Shown here: positions 8,307 through 13,461 of the stretch, piece by piece
Layout of the letters: each line of letters begins with the position of its first letter
Numbering within the stretch: the first letter of the stretch is position 1
From: Bacteroidales bacterium
GTDB lineage: Bacteria; Bacteroidota; Bacteroidia; Bacteroidales; F082
Direction: 5' to 3'
NCBI GenBank assembly: GCA_024689285.1
Contig: JAILDR010000153.1
Coordinates: forward strand, 1-21,290
Length of the DNA stretch: 21,290 nucleotides
Position numbers and translations under genes: made by a program
The notes under the pieces: generated by a model
Told to the model about the DNA's origin: nothing
Database searches by the model: none
The model's input: the letters and a program-made list of their open reading frames with translations, nothing else

Positions 8307-9557
8307 CTATAACTCCACCAAATGATAATACTTCGGCTGATATCCCTCCCACTCCCCTGTCAAAAGCTCGGGGTGGAAGAAATAGATAAAATCGGCCAAC
8401 AGCAAATCAGGCTCACATTGTGACTGTTCGAAATAGCCTGTCGTTTGTAAATCACAAACGATGATTCGGTGGTTTTTGAATGCATCAAAAAGCGGATAGA
8501 CAGGGCTTTCCTTGCCCAAATACGAATAAGTCATTGGGAAGGGGTTGGAGTTCATGACGCGCCAAAAGTCGGCGTGTTGGGCCTTGGCCAGGATGCTCTC
8601 CGAATCCATCGGGACGCTGGCCGTCGAGGGGTTGTCCTTCCAAATATAGTCGGCACCAGCATCGGCAAAGAGCTTGGCAATATAGCTTCTGCCACCAGCC
8701 ACATACCATTGCCCGTTGAATGCTAAGTCGGAGAACACCGTCGGACGGGTTTCCACTTCGGCGCAAAGTCCCGAAAGGGCATTGTAACGTGTCTCAATGT
8801 CGTCAAACCAAGCGTCAGCCTTCTCCTCGCAGCCCGCCAAGATGCCAATGACGCGAATCCACTCGGCACGGCCCAAAGGCGTGTTCTCCATATAGTCAGC
8901 GAAGGGGAACAGCACCGCCCCCGTGACGTTGAGACCGCCTTGGTTGCCATCAAAATAAGGCGAATAGAGCAAAGCGTCGGGCTGGAGTTGTATCATCCGC
9001 TCAATGTCGGCGGCAGCTTCCGTGCCGATGTCGTAAACCATTTGTTGCGCCAAGAGTTCGCGCATGGTAGTGTCGGTCACGAAACGTCCTTCAAGGATGC
9101 CTTTTACGCGGTCGATTTCGCCAAGGCGCAAAAACACAGCCCATTGGGTGGCCGAGAAGGATATCACAGACTTCACCGGAACCCGAAGAACGCCTTTCAC
9201 ATCCGGGTCAACAGTTTTGGCGGTGTCCTTGACAAAAGCAAACGAGCCCAAGGAAAGGGTCGTGTCCCAAGGACATAGTACCTCTATGCGGTAGCCGTAG
9301 TCCTTCTCATAGACCGAAATATTGCGGGCATGGCGCATCAAGTTATTGCCTTGCTCAATTTCCTTGACATCAGTTTTGCCTTTGGGCACACAAGCAACCA
9401 TTGCCACAAGTATACCAAGCAGTAGCAATCCAAAAATGTGTCGCTTTGCGTCATTGCGAACGCAGTGAAGCAATCCGGAATGCGTGTCGGTTTTCTGGAT
9501 TGCTTCGTTCCTCGCAATGACGCGAAGCGGGAGAATTATTGGGGCTTTACTTTCCAT
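8307..9557 (-). CDS. btuF: BtuF-like ABC transporter substrate-binding lipoprotein (corrinoid uptake)
   Basis: A periplasmic-binding protein of the class III (Peripla_BP_2) fold used for vitamin B12, iron-siderophore and heme. Features seen: VKSVISFSATQWAVFLRLGEIDRVKGI, D-I-G-T-E-A-A-A-D-I-E-R-M-I-Q-L-Q-P-D-A-L-L-Y-S, and the late segment GADYIWKDNPSTASVPMDSESILAKA. The cobalamin riboswitch upstream makes a corrinoid the best guess. A Sec/lipoprotein signal (KRHIFGLLLLGILVAMVAC) ends at a lipobox Cys, but only about 55 residues after the ATG at 9557. The preceding residues (RVIARNEAIQ...LLHCVRNDA) are encoded by a palindromic repeat inserted into the 5' end. Either that ATG is used, or initiation occurs within the repeat, for example at the in-frame TTG at 9473. 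The gene overlaps the end of the CWC gene and is followed by a terminator. No permease gene accompanies it. Confidence 0.82.
   Translation of the reverse strand: MESKAPIILPLRVIARNEAIQKTDTHSGLLHCVRNDAKRHIFGLLLLGILVAMVACVPKGKTDVKEIEQGNNLMRHARNISVYEKDYGYRIEVLCPWDTTLSLGSFAFVKDTAKTVDPDVKGVLRVPVKSVISFSATQWAVFLRLGEIDRVKGILEGRFVTDTTMRELLAQQMVYDIGTEAAADIERMIQLQPDALLYSPYFDGNQGGLNVTGAVLFPFADYMENTPLGRAEWIRVIGILAGCEEKADAWFDDIETRYNALSGLCAEVETRPTVFSDLAFNGQWYVAGGRSYIAKLFADAGADYIWKDNPSTASVPMDSESILAKAQHADFWRVMNSNPFPMTYSYLGKESPVYPLFDAFKNHRIIVCDLQTTGYFEQSQCEPDLLLADFIYFFHPELLTGEWEGYQPKYYHLVEL
9449..9523. repeat. GTCATTGCGA...GCAATCC palindromic repeat inside the btuF-like 5' end
   Basis: The left arm 9449-9476 (CGTCATTGCGAACGCAGTG then AAGCAATCC) and the right arm 9497-9522 (GGATTGCTTCGTTCC then TCGCAATGACG) are near-perfect inverted repeats around a 20-nt loop. 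Sequences of this type (CGTCATTGCGAGxxxCGAAGCAATCC) are widely dispersed in many bacterial genomes as small palindromic repeats. Its translation on the minus strand (V-I-A-R-N-E-A-I-Q ... L-H-C-V-R-N-D-A) is a familiar artefact or insertion signature. Here it stays in frame with the lipoprotein gene. Confidence 0.85.
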
Positions 9558-9711
9558 TGATTTCCTCCAAACAGTCTTTGCACAGGCAGTCGCTGTAATG
9601 ATCTTTCAAATAGGCTTTGGTTGCATCCGTGAGCTTCACTTTGACGCACCAGCAGTCCACAGAATGGACGCACTCGAATTCTTTTCCACAACGGGGACAG
9701 TTTTTTTTCAT
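9547..9711 (-). CDS. Cysteine-rich CWC family mini-protein
   Basis: A 54-aa protein starting MKKNCPRCGKEFEC, with eight cysteines in the CWC-family pattern: CPxCG (C5, C8), C14, CWC (C20, C22), and a tail CLCKDCL (C42, C44, C47). It has no signal peptide, so it is probably cytoplasmic and likely binds metal or a cluster. The function of the family is unknown. I chose the ATG at 9711 because the family begins at this M-K-K-N-C-P. Its end overlaps the ATG of the btuF-like gene, which points to translational coupling, and the start follows immediately after a strong terminator hairpin. Confidence 0.85.
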   Translation of the reverse strand: MKKNCPRCGKEFECVHSVDCWCVKVKLTDATKAYLKDHYSDCLCKDCLEEINGK

Positions 9712-9714
9712 AGG

Positions 9715-9752
9715 CAAAAAATGCATGAGACTTCCATAGGGAAGCCTCATGC
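9715..9752 (-). terminator. Strong hairpin with T-run between btuG-like and CWC genes
   Basis: On the minus strand GCATGAGGCTTCC-CTAT-GGAAGTCTCATGC (9723-9752) makes a 13-bp stem with a single G-T wobble and a 4-nt loop. It is followed by ATTTTTT, 13 nt after the btuG-like stop codon. This is a classic intrinsic terminator inside the operon. The next start codon (9711) is only four bases beyond the T-run, so the last two genes must depend on read-through or on a start site not visible here. Confidence 0.8.
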
Positions 9753-9765
9753 GGAAGAATATCAA

Positions 9766-10914
9766 TTACTTAAACAACAATGCACTGGGAATGATGCCAG
9801 CCTGGAACGATGCCAGACGGACACCATCTTCGGAATAGCGGTACACCGTACCGTTCATCACATAGTTTTTCACATCAGTGACGTAAAGGTCACCGGTCTT
9901 GGGGTCAACGGCCATGTTATAGAACAAGCCTTGTTCATCAGGAGTGATGCGGAACGTCTCCGACAGCGTCATGGTGGCGATGTCGAAACGACGCACCTCT
10001 TTATTATAAATCAAGAAGAACTTGTCGCCGGCGAGATTGGTTCTCAATGTGGAGGCTACGCCCTTGATCTCGTCGTCATCCTCGTAGGGGCCTTTGAACT
10101 CATAGCGGCGCGTGGCAGTCTTCAGCATCGGGTCAATCTCCCACAGCGTAGGATTTTCGCCGTAAGGCACACCCAATTCATCATACTCATCATCCCATGA
10201 GCGGCCTTCACAAAGTACCCACACGTGACCGTTTTTGTCAACTGCCATCGTGTTGGGCTCCTTGCCCACCTCGATGTCAGCCACCTTCACGTCGTTGTTC
10301 AAGTCGACGACCTGTACAGTATGGTAGCTTTCATGCGAGGAAGCATTGGTGTAATAGTACGACCAGTTGCTGACATACAGCTCATTACCGACTTGTACCA
10401 TCTTTTCGGTGGTGTTGCCCATCTCGATGCTGCCCGTATGGGTCATGTCTTGCGGATTGACAATCCAAAGGTTGGTGCCAATCAGGTCGGAGACGTATGC
10501 CTTGTTGGGCGCGACGAAGTGCATCTCACGCGGCGAGTAAAAGTCGGTGAGCTTGAAAGGCTTACTGATGTCGCATTTTATGGTATTGGCATCCACCTTA
10601 TAAATATAATTGCTGTTGTTGACCACGATATACAGATTGCCGTCCACCAATGCCATGCTTTGTGCCACATCGCCGATAGGGGCATTATTGGCTTTGTAAA
10701 ACAGGTTGTTGGCCGTCGTGTCGGCCTCTATGTCATAGAACGACAGCGAGGCGTTGGAGAACTGGTAATTGCCTTCGTTAAGGACGAAAACACCTTTCAG
10801 CTCCACTGGCTGCAGTGTATCACCCGGGTCAACGGGAGTGGGTTGCGGGTCGGGCTTGCAGGAAAACAAGGTTGCAGCCAATGCCAACAGCAAAAACAGA
10901 TGATTTCTTCTCAT
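9766..10914 (-). CDS. btuG: BtuG-like YncE/beta-propeller surface lipoprotein
   Basis: A 382-aa lipoprotein: signal MRRNHLFLLLALAATLFS with lipobox Cys at residue 19, a Pro/Asp-rich tether (KPDPQPTPVDPGD), then a beta-propeller. It opens with GVFVLNEGNYQFSNASLSFYD and has blades carrying motifs such as NLYIVVNNSNYIYKVD, PNKAYVSDL, NELYVSNWSYY, NTMAVDKNGHVWVLCEG and NMAVDPKTGDLYVTDVKNY. The G-x-F-V-L-N-E-G-N opening and YncE/DUF5074-type blades are characteristic of Bacteroides BtuG, which caps BtuB and captures corrinoids at very high affinity. The riboswitch context supports this assignment. It starts 13 nt after the preceding gene and is followed by a terminator. Confidence 0.83.
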   Translation of the reverse strand: MRRNHLFLLLALAATLFSCKPDPQPTPVDPGDTLQPVELKGVFVLNEGNYQFSNASLSFYDIEADTTANNLFYKANNAPIGDVAQSMALVDGNLYIVVNNSNYIYKVDANTIKCDISKPFKLTDFYSPREMHFVAPNKAYVSDLIGTNLWIVNPQDMTHTGSIEMGNTTEKMVQVGNELYVSNWSYYYTNASSHESYHTVQVVDLNNDVKVADIEVGKEPNTMAVDKNGHVWVLCEGRSWDDEYDELGVPYGENPTLWEIDPMLKTATRRYEFKGPYEDDDEIKGVASTLRTNLAGDKFFLIYNKEVRRFDIATMTLSETFRITPDEQGLFYNMAVDPKTGDLYVTDVKNYVMNGTVYRYSEDGVRLASFQAGIIPSALLFK

Positions 10915-10927
10915 TCGTATGAATAAA

Positions 10928-11911
10928 TTATTGTTTTACAATACGCTTTGTAAACATTCCGCTTTCGCAAACGACGCGGACGAAATAAACGCCATCGGTC
11001 AGGCTGCTCAAATCGAGAACGGTTTCCGTTGAAGTCATCGTCTGCTGTCCGACAAGGTTATACACCTCAACAGATTGGACATTGTCACCTTTGATAAACA
11101 GCTTGTCCACGACCGGATTAGGGAATACCGAAACAGCATCTTCTTCAAAATCGGGCACAGCGTTGTGTGCCAAGTCGTGAATCACCCCGACGGCATCAAG
11201 GTCGAAGCCGCAGGACTCAAACGGCGTAGGCCAAGGGTCGTTGACATAGTGACCTTCCGAGTCTAAAGTAGCATATTCGGGATTGATGCTGCCGACAACG
11301 TCGATAATACGGACATGTGTCACCTTGCTTTTGTTCAGCAGGGCGTTGTCCTCCACCTCATCCAAATCGAAAGGAGTTCCGTAAAACGCCTCGTATTTTC
11401 CCGCAAAGTTGTGAATTTGCGCCGGATTCAAGTTATCAAAAGTACCGATTTGATTATCGTAAGGCACGGCGGTGACAGCTGGGAAACGGAAGAAATGCTC
11501 ACCGTCTGAGCTCACCTCAACAAAGGCAAGCTCGAGGAAATAGAGCGTCATCGTAGTATCGGTATCGGGATGAAGACCATTCTCAAAGATGGCGAAGTCG
11601 GGGCCTTCCCCATTGTATATCGGCGAAGCGAATGTCACCGTAGCTGAGCCACCGTCACCTAAGCTGACGACATCCATCGTGCCACCTGGAACGCCCAAAG
11701 CCAGACTTTCTTCGCCGAAAGAGGCATAGCCCAGGTTGGGTTTGTTGATGCGCATCAGGCCGCGCTCGACTGTACAGCCTGTGGCCCAAGCCACAAAGGC
11801 CGACGAGTCGGCGTGCATGGCTGTGGTGCCAGGGAAGCACGAAGCGGGCGCAAACTGAGCCCACAGGGTCACTGGCACCAAAGCCATAATAAGGGCAATC
11901 ATCCTTTTCAT
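10928..11911 (-). CDS. T9SS-sorted surface protein in the B12 operon
   Basis: A 327-aa secreted protein: signal peptide at 1-19 (MKRMIALIMALVPVTLWAQ), an all-beta body at about 20-255, and a type A T9SS C-terminal domain at about 258-327 (VSVFPNPVVDKLFIKG ... LTDGVYFVRVV ... RIVKQ). The body has GDGGSATVTFASPIYNGEG, DFAIFENG, LAFVEVSSDGEHFFRFP and a late C-G-F-D-L-D-A-V-G-V segment. Proteins with this FENG...VSSDG...FDLDAVG pattern are annotated as cell surface proteins near B12 loci in Bacteroidetes, as far as I recall, but no function is established to my knowledge. The gene overlaps the upstream one by ATGA. A surface corrinoid-handling role is inference from the riboswitch. Confidence 0.85.
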   Translation of the reverse strand: MKRMIALIMALVPVTLWAQFAPASCFPGTTAMHADSSAFVAWATGCTVERGLMRINKPNLGYASFGEESLALGVPGGTMDVVSLGDGGSATVTFASPIYNGEGPDFAIFENGLHPDTDTTMTLYFLELAFVEVSSDGEHFFRFPAVTAVPYDNQIGTFDNLNPAQIHNFAGKYEAFYGTPFDLDEVEDNALLNKSKVTHVRIIDVVGSINPEYATLDSEGHYVNDPWPTPFESCGFDLDAVGVIHDLAHNAVPDFEEDAVSVFPNPVVDKLFIKGDNVQSVEVYNLVGQQTMTSTETVLDLSSLTDGVYFVRVVCESGMFTKRIVKQ

Positions 11912-13095
11912 TTCACCACGAGTTTGGCAGCACGGACAGCGCTGTCGTTGCTGACGCGGACGAAATAGACACCCGGGTTCAGGCTTTCGACATCAAGGCG
12001 CACCGGCTCGCCTTCGTTAGCCATCACGCTCTGCTGGCTGACCATGCGGCCTTGCAGGTCGTACACCGAAACCTCATTGAGGCCGGCATTTTCTATAGTC
12101 ACGAAGGTCTCGCTGACGGCAGGATTGGGATAGATGGACAAGGAAGCCACACCGTTTTCATTGACAGCGTCATAAACGCTGACGGGTTCAACAGTTTGCG
12201 TCCAGACGTATGTCCAAGGAGCAATCTCAGTGCCGCAACTCTCGTCGCCCCATTTAATGAAGTCACCATTGACGATGGTCTGCTCGTCAAAACTGAACCA
12301 AGCAGCAGCACCGTTGATGTTGTACATGAAGTACATACCGGCAAGTCCCAGATGCAGGCTGCCTTCATCAAAGGTGAGGTTGGAGACGAAACCGCTTGAA
12401 GCATCGTATGCAAAACGCGGGTCGGCAGCAGCGATGTCGTCCATCACTTCTTTCAGTATTTTGCTCTCCCCGTTGAAGCGGTAGCCCCAGGCCAAGCACT
12501 TGTTGGGCTCATTCCAGTTGACGGCAAACACCACCTCGTTATCACCTTCGCCAACCCAATAGAGGATTTCGGAGAAGTCAATCATGGCTTCATCGGCCAG
12601 AGGATAGACGGCGGCAACTTCCTTTTCCCAGACGTAGGTATACATCTCAGGGTCAATCAACGTGCCGCACGACTCGTCGCCAAACTTCACGTAATCACCA
12701 TTGTGAACATACTCGGCATCAAAATAATTCATGGCCATCTCGCCATTCACGTTGTACATCCACCACATTCCAGCGAGGCTAAGATTGAGAACGCCATCGT
12801 TGAAAGTGACATCGGAGACGAAGCTCTCGCCTTCAAATCCAAAACGGGTGTCGTTTGACTGGATGTCAAGCATCATGTCTTTCACCGTGATGGTCTCACT
12901 GCTGAAACGGTAGCCCCAAGCCAGAGCCGTGTCAGGTTCGTTCCAGTTGACGATGAAGACCACTTCGTTCTCACCCTCGCCAATCCACCAGCGGATGTCG
13001 GCAGGGTCGATAGTTGCATCCTGTTGAGCAAACAGGTTGGTCGTAAACAGACCAAAGATTCCCATAAGGAAAGCTAAAGTAAAGATTTTACGCAT
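11908..13095 (-). CDS. T9SS-sorted protein with a tandemly duplicated domain, first gene after the B12 riboswitch
   Basis: A 395-aa secreted protein: signal peptide MRKIFTLAFLMGIFGLFTTNLFAQ, two copies of a domain of about 120 residues (about 30-155 and 170-300), and a type A T9SS sorting domain (about 325-395, SIYPNPAVSETFVTIENAG ... NPGVYFVRVS). The copies align closely: WWIGEGENEVVFIVNWNEP vs YWVGEGDNEVVFAVNWNEP, LAWGYRF in both, SLAGMWWMYNVNG vs GLAGMYFMYNING, and KFGDESCGT vs KWGDESCGT. Each has one conserved Cys and many conserved aromatics. I recall this W-x-G-x-G-x-N...WGYR layout from secreted proteins of other phyla, but I know no assigned function. The ATG at 13095 is preferred over the in-frame TTG at 13125 because it gives a normal signal peptide. 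Confidence 0.88.
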   Translation of the reverse strand: MRKIFTLAFLMGIFGLFTTNLFAQQDATIDPADIRWWIGEGENEVVFIVNWNEPDTALAWGYRFSSETITVKDMMLDIQSNDTRFGFEGESFVSDVTFNDGVLNLSLAGMWWMYNVNGEMAMNYFDAEYVHNGDYVKFGDESCGTLIDPEMYTYVWEKEVAAVYPLADEAMIDFSEILYWVGEGDNEVVFAVNWNEPNKCLAWGYRFNGESKILKEVMDDIAAADPRFAYDASSGFVSNLTFDEGSLHLGLAGMYFMYNINGAAAWFSFDEQTIVNGDFIKWGDESCGTEIAPWTYVWTQTVEPVSVYDAVNENGVASLSIYPNPAVSETFVTIENAGLNEVSVYDLQGRMVSQQSVMANEGEPVRLDVESLNPGVYFVRVSNDSAVRAAKLVVK

Positions 13096-13163
13096 AATAA
13101 TATAATTTATAGGTTTAACGTTCAATCCATTATATTAAATGCATCGGGAATTTGGTGGGTACA

Positions 13164-13179
13164 CCTTATAATAATAAGG
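13164..13179 (-). promoter_or_regulatory. AT-rich hairpin in the riboswitch leader
   Basis: CCTTAT-TATT-ATAAGG is a perfect 6-bp stem with a 4-nt loop, between the aptamer and the ATG at 13095. It could be part of the expression platform, but there is no T-run. A GCCTG...CAGGC pairing overlapping the 3' end of the aptamer (about 13188-13222) is an alternative switching helix. Confidence 0.35.
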
Positions 13180-13214
13180 AACGCCTGCTCTTGTCCCGAA
13201 AGCATCGTTTCGTC

Positions 13215-13378
13215 GACAGGCGGCAGGTCTTCTGACTTACTCCTTTTGGCTGAGCCGCCTTCCCGAAAGGCATTGGCTTTCAGTGGCATGATGGCCAGCG
13301 CGAAGAGCTTACAGCAGCGGGAACTGTCCGGGATTTTCACCCGATTCCCTATTGAGCCTTGCGGCACCGCTTATCGGC
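13215..13378 (-). ncRNA. Cobalamin (adenosylcobalamin-type) riboswitch
   Basis: On the minus strand the conserved elements follow in order: GCGGTGCC, AATAGGGAATC (from 13353), GGGTGAAAATCCCGGACAG, CCGCTGCTGTAA (13309-13320), GCCACTG (13281-13287), GGGAAGGC (13257-13264) and the B12 box AGTCAGAAGACCTGCC (13222-13237). Order and spacing are those of the cobalamin riboswitch class. It lies about 120 nt upstream of the ATG at 13095 and should repress the whole minus-strand operon when corrinoid is abundant. No intrinsic terminator is evident before the first gene, so control may act on translation. Confidence 0.95.
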
Positions 13379-13380
13379 GG

Positions 13381-13388
13381 CAAAGATA
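13381..13388 (-). promoter_or_regulatory. -7 promoter box driving the cobalamin riboswitch transcript
   Basis: The minus strand reads TATCTTTG, an exact TAnnTTTG match, only a few bases upstream of the first conserved riboswitch helix. Transcription should therefore start right at the aptamer. A TTTG lies upstream, but at 15 nt rather than the usual 19-21 nt. Confidence 0.6.
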
Positions 13389-13432
13389 CATTATTTATTG
13401 TTTCAAATATGTGATAAACGAGAAAAAGTTTC

Positions 13433-13440
13433 TATTTTTG
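13433..13440 (+). promoter_or_regulatory. -7 promoter box for the adhesin/flippase operon
   Basis: TATTTTTG, an exact TAnnTTTG match, ends 21 nt before the ATG at 13462. It is back-to-back with the riboswitch promoter, about 45 bp apart, so the two transcripts diverge from one short AT-rich region. The -33 element is weak (TGTG at 13410-13413, 19-nt spacer). Confidence 0.5.
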
Positions 13441-13461
13441 CAGCGATAAAGAATTTGTACC

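Noticed and set aside
9484..10200. A 238-codon plus-strand frame opposite the btuF/CWC/btuG-like genes.
   Set aside because: It runs through three well-supported minus-strand genes and begins inside the palindromic repeat.
13122..13367. An 81-codon minus-strand frame covering the leader of the B12 operon.
   Set aside because: It is simply the cobalamin riboswitch read as protein; the conserved RNA motifs explain the sequence.
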